Shown here: positions 16,220-25,115 of the stretch, piece by piece
Numbering within the stretch: the first letter of the stretch is position 1
How the letters are laid out: every line of letters starts with the position of its first letter
From: an uncultured Pseudomonas sp.
Lineage (GTDB): Bacteria > Pseudomonadota > Gammaproteobacteria > Pseudomonadales > Pseudomonadaceae
Assembly (NCBI RefSeq): GCF_943846705.1
Contig: NZ_OX044366.1
Coordinates: forward strand, 4,154,001 to 4,218,000
Direction of reading: 5' to 3'
DNA length: 64,000 nt
Notes under the pieces: generated by a model
What the model was told of the DNA's origin: nothing
The model's database searches: none
Seen by the model: the letters and a program-made list of their open reading frames with translations, nothing else
Made by a program: the position numbers and the translations under genes

Positions 16220-18556
16220 TCAAGGCGCCACGCTCGAAGCACCGTGCATGTGCTGCACCATCCAGGCTTCAAAGGCTTGCGCCGCCAATGGCCGGCTGAT
16301 CAGATACCCCTGAGCGGTGTCGCAATTCCAGCGCGCCAGCAGCTGCAGGCTGCGCTCAAACTCGACCCCCTCGGCAACCACCTTGAGGCCCAGGCTATGG
16401 CTCATCTCAATGGTTGAGCGCACGATCACCGAGTCTTCGCTGCCATCGTCCAGGTCACGGATAAACGATTGGTCGATCTTCAGTTCCTGCACCGGCATAC
16501 GCTTGAGCTGAGCCAGGGACGAGTACCCCGTGCCGAAGTCATCCACCGACAGGCTAATGCCGCACTCACGCAGGCCATGCAACACCTGCAGAGCCAGCTC
16601 GGGATTAAGCATCACCCCGCTTTCGGTAATTTCAAAAACAAGCTGCTCGGCCGGCACCTGATACTCGGCCAAGAGTGCCCTGACCCGCTCCGGCAACTGC
16701 GGGTCGATCAGGTCTTCGGTGGAAATATTCAACGACACCTGCACGCGCAGACCGCGCCCGGCCCACTCCCGCAACTGGCGCATGACGTCCTCGATCACCC
16801 AGGCGGTCAACAGCTTGATGCTGCCGGTGCGTTCGGCCAGCGGGATAAACTCACCTGGCGAAACCATGCCCAACTCAGGATGTTGCCAACGCAGCAAGGC
16901 TTCGGCCTGGCCTACCTGACTGTCGGCAATGTTCAGCTTTGGCTGATAGTGCAACTGCAACTCGGCCTTATCCGGGGCATGGCGCAGGTCGCGAATCAGA
17001 CGAATCTGCCGCTGCTGGGCATCATCGCGGCCGCGCTGGTAAACCTGCAGATGGCTGGCCATGCTCGCAGCATCCTGCATCGCAATGGTCGCCCGGCGCA
17101 GCAGCTCTTCAGGGGCATTGCCATCCGCCGGGTAGCACGCAATGCCGATGCGACACGCCATGGCGAATTCATGGTTGGCTACGCGCAAAGGCGTGATCAG
17201 CAGCTGCTGAACCCTGTCAGCAATGCCCACTGCACTGTCGCTGTCGGTATTTTCCAGGAGCATGAGAAATTCATCGCCAATAATCCGCGCCACACTGTCA
17301 CCTGGGCGCAGCGTCCCCTGCAGGCGCTGGCTCAGCTGCTGCAGCGCCACGTCACCACCTTGCGGCCCGACGCTTTGATTGACTGCACGAAAATCCGCCA
17401 CCCCCAGGTACAACAATGCCGTAGGACGCTGCGCCATAATCGCGCTGCCTAAACGCTCCAGCGCCAGGGCGCGATTGGGCAAGCCGGTTAGCGGATCGTG
17501 CAGGGCGTTGTGCGCCAGTTGCCGCTCACGCTCGGCAATACCTTGCTGCATGGCCTTAAAGGCCGTGGCCAAACGCCCCAACTCATCGCTGCGTTGCAGA
17601 TCCAGGCTGACCTGGTAATCGCCCTGACGCACCCGTTCGGCAAGCGCCGCCAGTTGCTGCACCGGTTGCGACACGGAGCGCGCCAACAGCAATGCACCGC
17701 CCAGGGAAGCGGCCAATGCCACCAGCGCAATCAGCAGAATATCCTGATCAAGCGGGGCAAACGCTTGCTGCGCCTGACTCAAGGATTTATGCAACAGCGC
17801 GCGCACCGCAAAGCCGTCACCACTGGCCAGCAGCAGGGTTTGATTAAGGTAGGACTCAGTGCCGATCAGGCTGACGGCCTCATTCGCCGGCTCGGCCATA
17901 TCGTCTTGCAACTGCTCAAGCTGTGGCGGCTGCAGGGTGCTGATCCAGATATCGGCCGCACCGTCCTGGGTCGCCAGCAGGGTCAAGTCCAGGTGCGTCA
18001 ATTCACGCAATTCGGCGGCGAATGCATCATCCACCTGAAAACCCATCATCACGCGGGCAATCGGCAGCGGCGCGGTGACCGTGGCCTGTACCAACAGGTA
18101 GATTTTATCGGCAATCGGCATGAGGAAAATCTGGACACCCTCGCGCTGGCGCTGCATCACCTGAGCACTAAGGCGTTGCGCCGTCTCGCCACTGATCTGA
18201 CGGTCGCTGCTGATCTCCAGGCTGCCGTCCAGGCTCAGCATCATCACGGCGCTGGCATTGATCCGCGCCCCATGATTGGTCAGCGCCGAGCGAATGGTTT
18301 CGGTATCACCACTGGCCACGGCATCCTTAAAACCAAAATCAGCGGCCAGCACCTGCACCGCATCGTGCAACTGCCGGCCACGCACTTCGAGCAGCTGTTG
18401 AAACACCAGGCTGCCGACATCCAGTTGCTCGCGCGCCTGGCTGCGCACGGCCGTATTGGTGGCCGCTTGCACGGCTACATAGAGCGCGCCGACCACCACC
18501 AACAGCAGCAGGACCAGTACCCCAGCAATCCGAGCCTGGAAACTATTGCGCAGCAT
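16220..18556 (-). CDS. Membrane GGDEF-EAL protein, probable c-di-GMP phosphodiesterase
   Basis: The 778-residue protein has a transmembrane helix at about 10-33, a periplasmic sensor-like region (about 34-270), a second helix (about 272-293), and a HAMP linker (294-345). A GGDEF domain follows, with a degenerate site IGDEF at 426-430. The C-terminal EAL domain keeps EALLRW (552-557), a NIST segment, FEITES, DDFGTGYSS and KIDQSF. The cyclase is therefore probably inactive, while the phosphodiesterase looks competent. The ATG at 18554-18556 has AAGAAGG upstream and overlaps the upstream cupredoxin gene by 14 bases; a longer frame is rejected. Confidence 0.87.
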   Translation of the reverse strand: MLRNSFQARIAGVLVLLLLVVVGALYVAVQAATNTAVRSQAREQLDVGSLVFQQLLEVRGRQLHDAVQVLAADFGFKDAVASGDTETIRSALTNHGARINASAVMMLSLDGSLEISSDRQISGETAQRLSAQVMQRQREGVQIFLMPIADKIYLLVQATVTAPLPIARVMMGFQVDDAFAAELRELTHLDLTLLATQDGAADIWISTLQPPQLEQLQDDMAEPANEAVSLIGTESYLNQTLLLASGDGFAVRALLHKSLSQAQQAFAPLDQDILLIALVALAASLGGALLLARSVSQPVQQLAALAERVRQGDYQVSLDLQRSDELGRLATAFKAMQQGIAERERQLAHNALHDPLTGLPNRALALERLGSAIMAQRPTALLYLGVADFRAVNQSVGPQGGDVALQQLSQRLQGTLRPGDSVARIIGDEFLMLLENTDSDSAVGIADRVQQLLITPLRVANHEFAMACRIGIACYPADGNAPEELLRRATIAMQDAASMASHLQVYQRGRDDAQQRQIRLIRDLRHAPDKAELQLHYQPKLNIADSQVGQAEALLRWQHPELGMVSPGEFIPLAERTGSIKLLTAWVIEDVMRQLREWAGRGLRVQVSLNISTEDLIDPQLPERVRALLAEYQVPAEQLVFEITESGVMLNPELALQVLHGLRECGISLSVDDFGTGYSSLAQLKRMPVQELKIDQSFIRDLDDGSEDSVIVRSTIEMSHSLGLKVVAEGVEFERSLQLLARWNCDTAQGYLISRPLAAQAFEAWMVQHMHGASSVAP

Positions 18557-19229
18557 CGCGAGCCTTCTTAAACGCATCGCCAAAAGCGCTGATCGGTGCA
18601 CTCGGCCTAGCCTGAATGACTGGGGCCTGCATCGCCAGGGTAAAACGTTGCTGATTACCGCCCTCAGCCAACTGCAGTTCGCCCAAAGCCTGCGGCAGCA
18701 TGTCCGGTGCTTGTGGATGCCAGAGGCTGGCCGTGTAAGCACCCGCCGGCAGTTGCTCCAGGTTCAACCGCCCGCGCTCATCACTAACCGCAAACCAGGG
18801 GTCGTCAGTGACATAGACATAGCCCAGCATCCAGTCATGGATATTGCAGCCAAGCACCACCACGCCGGGTGTATCGAAGATCACGGGTTCACTTGGCGTG
18901 CCCTGGTACAGACGCAGCTCAAAACGCTTGGCCGGGGAGAAGGAATAGACGTGGTGGCGAATGTTGTCGCTGTTGGGAAACGCCACCGACGTACCGCTAC
19001 GCACCGCCAGTACATTCGGTGCGAACTGTTGTGAACGTTGATCCATGATGGCTGTAGCCGGCACCGTCGGCGCACTCACGGTACTCCGTAAGCTGAGCAC
19101 GGCATTGGCCAGGGGCTGCCCTTGGCTATCGCGCAACTCGGCTTGCAAGCTGGCGGCATGCAGCGGTGCGCTCAACAGCAACATGCTCAGCAGTGAGCGC
19201 GCGAACGATATATGCAGGTATTGGCTCAT
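18543..19229 (-). CDS. Exported cupredoxin-like protein (methylamine-utilisation-type)
   Basis: The 228-residue product has a signal peptide ending about APLHA. A cupredoxin-like domain follows, with possible type-1 copper ligands His92/His93 (NIRHHVYSF), Cys128, His131 and Met134 (GCNIHDWM). A C-terminal part (about 145-210) resembles a carboxypeptidase-regulatory-like beta domain (DERGRLNLEQLPAGAYTASLWHP). Similar proteins are often annotated as methylamine utilisation proteins, but no mau genes are here. It heads the operon with the GGDEF-EAL protein, DUF3034 barrel and globin, and could feed a periplasmic redox or copper signal to the kinase-less c-di-GMP enzyme (inference). Confidence 0.8.
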   Translation of the reverse strand: MSQYLHISFARSLLSMLLLSAPLHAASLQAELRDSQGQPLANAVLSLRSTVSAPTVPATAIMDQRSQQFAPNVLAVRSGTSVAFPNSDNIRHHVYSFSPAKRFELRLYQGTPSEPVIFDTPGVVVLGCNIHDWMLGYVYVTDDPWFAVSDERGRLNLEQLPAGAYTASLWHPQAPDMLPQALGELQLAEGGNQQRFTLAMQAPVIQARPSAPISAFGDAFKKARDAAQ

Positions 19230-19351
19230 CCAAACTACTCGAGGGGCTCACTTGATTATGAACAGCATCCTGCCTGGCACAGTGATGCCTCTGTGAGCCA
19301 CAGCTTAGCCGGCCATGTGGGTAAGTTCACGCAGTGATTGGCCGCTGGCGC

Positions 19352-20104
19352 CTATTCGGCGCTGCGCAAACGCTTGGGGGTCAGGCCAAGGTAACGGCGC
19401 ATGGCCGTGGTGAGGGCGCTCTGGCTGGAGAACCCGCACTCTTCAGCGATGCGGATCAGCGGCAGCCCGCTCTCGCGCAATAGCCGCACTGCACGATCAA
19501 GACGGGTTTTTAGCAAGTATTGGTGCGGTGTCATGCCGACACAGTCCTTGAACTGCGCATGAAAATGACTGGGGCTCAGGCAGGCCACCTGAGCCAGCTC
19601 CGCCACACTGATACGCCGCGCCAGATGCTCGACGATATAACTGTCGAGGCGCTCCACATTCAAGGCACCAGCAGCCCGTGCAGGCGGCTCGCCAAACAGC
19701 CGCAGGTGCAAAGCCCGCAGCAGGACGCCACCGAGCGCTCGCGCCAGCAGCGGATCAGCACCGTAGCGCTCAAGTTCAGCACCGGCGTAACTCAGCAGAT
19801 GCTGAAAATCGGCATCCAATTGAGGGTAACGCGGCGTTTCGAACAGGCCCGTCAGCAGCTGCCGGTCTTCGCTAGAGATGCCCTGCTCATCCAGATCGAC
19901 AATCAGCATGCGGTTGTCGCCCATACCGGCAAACTGGTGGTCGGCATCGCCTGGCACCAGGCAGGCGCGCATCCGGCACACCTCACCACCACGGCCATTG
20001 ACCTCAAATTCAGCGCGCCCAGCCAGCGACAGCACCAACTGGTGGTGATCATGAGTGTGTTCGTGGGCCTGGTCATCAAGACGTATCAAGCGCGCGTTGA
20101 GCAT
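19352..20104 (-). CDS. AraC-family transcriptional regulator, PruR-like
   Basis: The 250-residue protein has an N-terminal cupin-like sensor with a His cluster (HEHTHDHHQLVLSLAG). Its C-terminal AraC DNA-binding domain (about 150-245) has two helix-turn-helix units (ISVAELAQVACLSPSHF and IRIAEECGFSSQSALTTAMRRYLGLTPKRLR, in parts). By memory of PAO1 gene order near icp and putP it resembles PruR, the proline-utilisation regulator. It lies 122 bases upstream of the cupredoxin operon on the same strand, so either set could be its target. putA is absent here. Confidence 0.83.
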   Translation of the reverse strand: MLNARLIRLDDQAHEHTHDHHQLVLSLAGRAEFEVNGRGGEVCRMRACLVPGDADHQFAGMGDNRMLIVDLDEQGISSEDRQLLTGLFETPRYPQLDADFQHLLSYAGAELERYGADPLLARALGGVLLRALHLRLFGEPPARAAGALNVERLDSYIVEHLARRISVAELAQVACLSPSHFHAQFKDCVGMTPHQYLLKTRLDRAVRLLRESGLPLIRIAEECGFSSQSALTTAMRRYLGLTPKRLRSAE

Positions 20105-20330
20105 TAAAAGTGCAACCCGGAATTACAGAGGTGCAACTCTAACCGTTTGATCAGTAAAACTGCAGCCTGCACGACAAATGGGCGACCCGATTAGACCCGC
20201 CCAAATATGGAGCACAGATTCAACTCCCCATGCATGACTAACGCCTGATTGCGGGCCTTGCGGTGCCTGGCAAGGGATTTGCTCAACTCACCTGCCCCCG
20301 GCATACCGTACGGGTTCAGGAAACCAATTT

Positions 20331-21047
20331 ATGGCCCTCAGCATTGCTCTCGCCCTGGCATTGGCGCTGTTAGTCACTGGCCACTGCCTCAGTCAGCTCG
20401 CGGCAAAGCGCCATCAGCAACACCTCAACGCGCTACAAGGTGCGCTGTTACAACGTGCTATCGAGCTGCTACAGACACTGCAAAAACACCGCGGCCTGGG
20501 TGCTCAGCAAGATCTACTGAGCACCAGCCAACGCAATACCTTGGCCCGTCAACTCGACCAGCTCTGGCTGAACTGGCCCGGCCCCAGCCTGGGGCTCGCG
20601 CCACTGCAACAAGATTGGCCACAGCTGCGCCGCAACCCGGCGGATTTCGCCGCGCACTGCCTGGTTATCGACGGTTTGCTGGAGGTCATCGAAACCCTCG
20701 AAACACGCCTCTGCCAGGCTGACAGTCTGCACGTGCCAGGCATCGCAAAAGCCTGTCATGGCCTAGAGCGCCTCGCTCGCCTGCGCGGCCTGAGTGTGCG
20801 TGCGGCCAATTACAGGCAATGCCCGCAACGCCTGAAACAGCAGATTCTGCAGCTCTGCCTTGAACTGGAAAAACCCGCCATCGACCCGCCGCTGCAACAG
20901 GTACTCCAGCGCCTAACGCATGAGCTGACTAATAGCGACCCAGTGCGCCTGGCACCCCACGAATGTTTTGCCCTGCTCACGCCCCTAATCGACGAATGCA
21001 CCGAGCGCCTGCGCCTCCCTCTAGCGGAGCCAAGTACTGGGGGCTGA
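20331..21047 (+). CDS. Conserved hypothetical membrane-anchored protein
   Basis: The 238-residue product has one N-terminal hydrophobic helix (MALSIALALALALLVTG) followed by an all-helical, Leu/Gln-rich region. The segment ELLQTLQKHRGLG resembles the start of nitrate/nitrite-sensing (NIT-type) helical bundles, but the rest is too divergent to assign. AGGAA lies upstream of the ATG. It precedes the I42 inhibitor gene on the same strand with a 59-base gap. Function unknown. Confidence 0.7.
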   Translation: MALSIALALALALLVTGHCLSQLAAKRHQQHLNALQGALLQRAIELLQTLQKHRGLGAQQDLLSTSQRNTLARQLDQLWLNWPGPSLGLAPLQQDWPQLRRNPADFAAHCLVIDGLLEVIETLETRLCQADSLHVPGIAKACHGLERLARLRGLSVRAANYRQCPQRLKQQILQLCLELEKPAIDPPLQQVLQRLTHELTNSDPVRLAPHECFALLTPLIDECTERLRLPLAEPSTGG

Positions 21048-21106
21048 TTTCCGCAGGCGGCCGTAACGGCTATGCTGGCCGCCTCGACTTTCGCCAGGAG
21101 CTCACC

Positions 21107-21502
21107 ATGTTTGTTCCCCGCCTGACACTCGCGCTCGGCCTTGCACTGCTCACCGCCTGCGCGCAAACACCCAGCAGCGTAACCCTGGAGCAGAAGCAGC
21201 AGAGCAAATGTCCACTGTCGCTACAGGTAGGCCAGCAATTTATTCTGCGTTTGCCGAGCAACCCCACCACTGGCTTTCGCTGGCTGCTGCGCGACTCCGC
21301 GCCACAGGTACTGCAAAGCCTCGGCCCAGAGGTCTACAGCAACCCTGAAGACGCCGGATTGGTCGGCAGCGCTGGCATTTCCACCTGGCGCTTCCGTGTA
21401 GCCACGGCGGGTGAAGGCCAGCTGGCCCTGACCTATGAACGCCCCTGGGAGGTTGGCGTGGTGCCCGCGCAACGTTTTGACTGCAGGATAAACGCCCGCT
21501 AG
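21107..21502 (+). CDS. Chagasin-like (I42) protease inhibitor lipoprotein
   Basis: The 131-residue product is a predicted lipoprotein (lipobox LLTAC, Cys18) with the MEROPS I42 fold. The three inhibitory loops are visible: NPTTGF at 52-57, a Gly-rich loop around 87-90 (GSAG), and RPWE at 112-115. Chagasin-type inhibitors block papain-like cysteine proteases; PAO1 has a comparable icp gene in this neighbourhood. AGGAG lies seven bases before the ATG at 21107. A longer upstream frame lacks a signal peptide and is not used. Confidence 0.85.
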   Translation: MFVPRLTLALGLALLTACAQTPSSVTLEQKQQSKCPLSLQVGQQFILRLPSNPTTGFRWLLRDSAPQVLQSLGPEVYSNPEDAGLVGSAGISTWRFRVATAGEGQLALTYERPWEVGVVPAQRFDCRINAR

Positions 21503-21836
21503 TACTGGCGCGAAAGATTGCCGTGGCAGCCGCAGTCGATAACCAGCACAACGCGCCTGACCGCCGCTGGTGCCCTTGGCCGTGCTATCCGACAGATAGA
21601 GTCGGCCTCAAGCGCTTTGGCGTGCACTTCAATGCTGCGCCTGTAGCCACCATGCTCAGTTACTGGGTGGGCCAGTGGGCTATTGCAGCGTCGGCATTCA
21701 AGCGCATCAACAAGACTCCCGTTACCGCCACACATAACCTGCCGCGTTGATTTCCGACCAAAAGATGTAATCAACGTTTGGCTATGGCCAACTCTTGGCT
21801 AAAATGCCCGGCTTTATCGACCAGTGCGCAGCCAAC
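21503..21836. other. Intergenic region before cmoA
   Basis: This 334-base region between the I42 inhibitor and cmoA contains short frames on both strands (21523-21750 plus, 21499-21774 minus), without a recognised domain or good ribosome site. No RNA gene, repeat or terminator is clear. Confidence 0.5.
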
Positions 21837-22580
21837 GTGAGCAAACAACCCGATCGCCTCTTCGCCCAGCCCCTGGCTCAGGTGCCCGACTTCGCCTTCA
21901 ACGAGGATGTGGTGCGGGTGTTTCCCGACATGATCAAACGCTCGGTGCCGGGTTATCCGACTATTGTCGAGAACATCGGCGTACTGGCTGGCCAATTCGC
22001 CCAGCCCCACAGCGTGCTGTATGACCTCGGCAGCTCGCTGGGCGCTGTCACCCAAGCGCTGCGCCGGCATGTGCAAATCGCCGACTGCCGGGTGATTGCC
22101 GTGGACAATTCCAGCGCCATGGTCGAGCGCTGCCGCGAATACCTGCACGCGCAAGACTCGATGTTTCAGGAGTTATTGCCGGTCGAGGTGATCGAAGCCG
22201 ATATTCTCAGCCTCGACTTCCAGCCCACTTCACTGGTCGCGCTGAACTTCACCCTGCAATTTATCCAGCCCGAACAGCGCCTCGCCTTGCTCACACGGAT
22301 CCGTCAGGCCCTACTGCCCGGCGGCGCGCTGATCCTCTCGGAAAAATTGCAGTTCGAAGACGCCGCGCAGCACACCCTGCTCAGCAACCTGCATGTCGCC
22401 TTCAAGCGCGCCAACGGCTACAGCGAGTTGGAAATCGCCCAGAAGCGCAGCGCCATCGAAAAAGTCATGCTCCCCGACAGCCTCGAGCAACATCGTGAGC
22501 GCCTGCTCGCCGCCGGCTTTAGCCAGGTGGTGCCGTGGTTCCAGTGCCTTAACTTTGCCTCGATGATTGCCCTGCCATGA
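21837..22580 (+). CDS. cmoA: Carboxy-S-adenosyl-L-methionine synthase CmoA
   Basis: CmoA makes carboxy-SAM from SAM and prephenate for tRNA wobble-uridine modification. The Rossmann SAM-binding motif reads YDLGSSLGAVTQAL, followed by VIAVDNSSAMVERC and LNFTLQFIQP. The GTG at 21837 (VSKQPDRLFAQPL) gives 247 residues, the E. coli length; an in-frame ATG at 21804 and TTG at 21795 would add 11 or 14 residues. No strong Shine-Dalgarno decides between them. Its stop overlaps the cmoB start (ATGA). Confidence 0.92.
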   Translation: MSKQPDRLFAQPLAQVPDFAFNEDVVRVFPDMIKRSVPGYPTIVENIGVLAGQFAQPHSVLYDLGSSLGAVTQALRRHVQIADCRVIAVDNSSAMVERCREYLHAQDSMFQELLPVEVIEADILSLDFQPTSLVALNFTLQFIQPEQRLALLTRIRQALLPGGALILSEKLQFEDAAQHTLLSNLHVAFKRANGYSELEIAQKRSAIEKVMLPDSLEQHRERLLAAGFSQVVPWFQCLNFASMIALP

Positions 22581-23545
22581 TCAGCCGCCTCGACCTCGAC
22601 GCTCTACAAGCGGCTCTTGCCGGCACGCCACTGCAAGACTGGTCCGCGGGCTTGCCTGGGCAGATCGATGCGAAACTGGCCATCGGTCATGGCGACCTGG
22701 CGCGCTGGTACGGCGCGGTCCAGGCGCTGCCCGAGCTGAACGTCGAACAGCTGGAGTTACTGCACAATTTCAGTTTCAACGGCCGCTGCGATGAACCGAC
22801 GCGCGCTGCGCTGAAAAGCGCCCTGCAGGGCCTGATTCCCTGGCGCAAGGGGCCGTTTCATCTATTTGACGTGCACGTCGACACCGAATGGCGCTCAGAC
22901 TGGAAATGGCAGCGGGTTGCCCCCTATCTGGAGCTGAAGGGCAAACGCGTACTGGATGTCGGCTGCGGCAACGGTTATTACATGTGGCGCATGCTCGGCG
23001 CCGGCGCGGACAGCGTGGTGGGCATCGACCCCAACTGGCTGTTCCTTTGCCAGTTCCTGGCCATGAAGAACTACCTGCCCGACCTGCCCGCCTGGCACCT
23101 ACCGCTGGCCTTCGAAGAGCTGCCCGGCAAGCTGCAAGGCTTCGACACGGTGTTCTCCATGGGCGTGCTGTATCACCGCCGCTCACCTATCGATCATTTG
23201 CTCGACCTCAAGGATTGCCTGATCAAGAATGGTGAGCTGGTGCTGGAAACCTTGGTGGTGGAAGGCGATGCGCAGCAGGTACTGGTGCCCGAGGATCGCT
23301 ACGCGCAGATGCGCAACGTCTGGTTCTTGCCGTCGGTGCCGGCACTGGAGTTGTGGCTGCGCCGTGCCGGCTTTGTCGATGTGCGCTGCGTGGATGTCAG
23401 CACCACCAGCGTCGACGAACAGCGCTCAACCGAGTGGATGCGCTTCCAGTCGCTGCCCGAGTTCCTTGATCCGGCCGACCACAGTCGCACGGTCGAAGGT
23501 TTGCCGGCGCCGTGCCGCGCGGTACTGATCGCGCGTAAGCCGTAG
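22577..23545 (+). CDS. cmoB: tRNA U34 carboxymethyltransferase CmoB
   Basis: CmoB transfers the carboxymethyl group from carboxy-SAM to 5-hydroxyuridine at tRNA position 34, giving cmo5U. The 322-residue product has the family SAM site (RVLDVGCGNGYYMWRMLGAGA) and the conserved GIDPNWLFLCQF and FSMGVLYHRRSP segments. Its ATG overlaps the cmoA TGA by four bases, showing coupling. Its TAG stop lies inside a dispersed inverted repeat (23542-23617). Confidence 0.95.
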   Translation: MISRLDLDALQAALAGTPLQDWSAGLPGQIDAKLAIGHGDLARWYGAVQALPELNVEQLELLHNFSFNGRCDEPTRAALKSALQGLIPWRKGPFHLFDVHVDTEWRSDWKWQRVAPYLELKGKRVLDVGCGNGYYMWRMLGAGADSVVGIDPNWLFLCQFLAMKNYLPDLPAWHLPLAFEELPGKLQGFDTVFSMGVLYHRRSPIDHLLDLKDCLIKNGELVLETLVVEGDAQQVLVPEDRYAQMRNVWFLPSVPALELWLRRAGFVDVRCVDVSTTSVDEQRSTEWMRFQSLPEFLDPADHSRTVEGLPAPCRAVLIARKP

Positions 23546-23617
23546 GATGGGTTAGACGCGCAGCGGCGTAACCCATCACACGTAGAGATGGGTATCGCTG
23601 CGCTCAACCCATCCTAC
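23542..23617. repeat. Dispersed inverted repeat, GTAGGATGGGTT family, copy 1
   Basis: The element begins GTAGGATGGGTTAGACGC and ends GCGCTCAACCCATCCTAC, with an internal AACCCATC/GATGGGTA pair. It resembles the repeats at 43328-43367 and 51099-51198. Its first bases overlap the cmoB stop codon. It may also end transcription between the convergent cmoB and pdxJ genes. Confidence 0.8.
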
Positions 23618-23631
23618 AACTCGTTTCCTGA

Positions 23632-24378
23632 TCAGCCGCGAGCGGCCGCGGCGGTGATCAGCTGCTTCATCTCCACCACCGCCTGCTTAAGACCGACAAA
23701 CAACGCGTGCGCCACCAACGCGTGGCCGATGTTCAGCTCATTGATCCCGGCGATCGCCGCCACTGGCTCGACATTGTGGTAATGCAGGCCATGGCCGGCA
23801 TTGACGATCAAACCATGGGCTAAACCACAGGCTACACCGTCGCGAATCCGCGCCAACTCACGCGCCGCCTCTTCAGGGCTGTGCGCATCAGCATAACGGC
23901 CAGTGTGCAGCTCAATAGCCGGCGCCCCGACGCGCCTGGACGCTTCAATCTGCTGCGGGTCCGGGTCGATAAACAGCGACACCTCACAACCGATCTTGCT
24001 CAGGCGCTCGACCGCCGCACGAATGCGCGCTTCCTGGCCCGCCACGTCCAGGCCTCCTTCAGTGGTCAGCTCTTGACGGGTTTCCGGCACCAGGCAGACG
24101 TGCTCGGGACGAATGCTTTCGGCAAACGCGAGCATCTCTTCGGTAACGCCCATTTCGAAGTTCATCCGCGTCTGCATAACCTCCTTGAGCAGCCGTACAT
24201 CACGCTCCTGGATATGTCGACGGTCTTCGCGCAGGTGCACGGTAATGCCGTCAGCCCCGGCCTCTTCAGCGTCCAGCGCGGCCTTGACCGGGTCTGGGTA
24301 GCGGGTGCCACGGGCCTGACGCAAGGTCGCCACATGGTCGATGTTTACACCCAGCAGGATACGATTGGCATCAGTCAC
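23632..24378 (-). CDS. pdxJ: Pyridoxine 5'-phosphate synthase PdxJ
   Basis: PdxJ condenses 1-deoxyxylulose-5-phosphate with 3-amino-2-oxopropyl phosphate to pyridoxine 5'-phosphate. The 248-residue TIM-barrel product has NIDHVATLRQARGT, DGITVHLREDRRHI and ELHTGRYADA. It starts with GTG at 24376-24378 after AAGGAG and overlaps the recO stop by eight bases, as in other Pseudomonas recO-pdxJ pairs. Confidence 0.96.
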   Translation of the reverse strand: MTDANRILLGVNIDHVATLRQARGTRYPDPVKAALDAEEAGADGITVHLREDRRHIQERDVRLLKEVMQTRMNFEMGVTEEMLAFAESIRPEHVCLVPETRQELTTEGGLDVAGQEARIRAAVERLSKIGCEVSLFIDPDPQQIEASRRVGAPAIELHTGRYADAHSPEEAARELARIRDGVACGLAHGLIVNAGHGLHYHNVEPVAAIAGINELNIGHALVAHALFVGLKQAVVEMKQLITAAAARG

Positions 24379-25069
24379 GGTTTGGCTCCTTGAACGTCAT
24401 AAAAAGTTCGCGGCTAACCAGCGGTCGGCCGCCTAAATGGGGGGCCAAGGCCTGGCGCATCAGACGCTTGGCAGCCGCCAAAGCACCCGGCGTGGTCCAG
24501 TCGGCCTCGGCCATGGCCAGCAACTCTAGCCCATGAAAAACCCCAGGCTGCAAATGCCCAACCGGCACCAGGCCGGCTTCGGTTTGCAGTCGATACAGGC
24601 CTGCTTCGGCGATGGGTTGGCCTTCGCTGTCCAGATTCAGGGCAAAACCATAGCCCAGCTCATCCAGCAAACGCCACTCAAAAGAACGCAGCAACGGCTC
24701 CAAGGCGCGCCCCTCGGCCAAGGCCAATACCGTCATGGCGTAATGTTCGAAGACGGCCGGATGCGGCGCTTCAGCAGGGAGCAAGCGAATCAGCAACTCA
24801 TTGAGGTAGATGCCACTGAACAGGGCCTCACCGACCAACAGGTTGGGGATACCCGCAGGATCAAGGCGGCCAACGTTTTTCAGCTCGCCGCGTCCACGAA
24901 ACTCAACGTCTAACGGAATAAACGGTCGCGCCAAGCTGCCGGCTTTACCGCGCGCGCCACGTAACACCGCGCGCAACCGCCCCTGCGGCGTGAGGAAATC
25001 CACTAGCGCACTGCTTTCACGGTAAGCACGGCTGTGCAGCACAAAGGCTGACTGGCTAGGGGCAAGCAT
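24371..25069 (-). CDS. recO: DNA repair protein RecO
   Basis: RecO anneals SSB-coated single strands and loads RecA with RecR. The 232-residue product has the N-terminal OB-like domain (SQSAFVLHSRAYRESSALVDFLT, GRLRAVLRGARG) and the helical C-terminal region of the gammaproteobacterial family. It lies between era and pdxJ in the usual order. A GCGGGCAC hairpin (25088-25108) lies in the gap to era but has no T run. Confidence 0.93.
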   Translation of the reverse strand: MLAPSQSAFVLHSRAYRESSALVDFLTPQGRLRAVLRGARGKAGSLARPFIPLDVEFRGRGELKNVGRLDPAGIPNLLVGEALFSGIYLNELLIRLLPAEAPHPAVFEHYAMTVLALAEGRALEPLLRSFEWRLLDELGYGFALNLDSEGQPIAEAGLYRLQTEAGLVPVGHLQPGVFHGLELLAMAEADWTTPGALAAAKRLMRQALAPHLGGRPLVSRELFMTFKEPNRD

Positions 25070-25115
25070 CAGGGCTTACTCGAAATGGCGGGCACACGGG
25101 GTGCCCGCAGGCGCA

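Noticed and set aside
21499..21774. 91-residue minus frame (and 75-residue plus frame) between the I42 gene and cmoA
   Set aside because: No recognisable motif, no good ribosome site, and the two frames lie on opposite strands of the same bases.
25088..25108. GCGGGCAC/GTGCCCGC hairpin between era and recO
   Set aside because: There is no T run on either strand, so it is not called a terminator.
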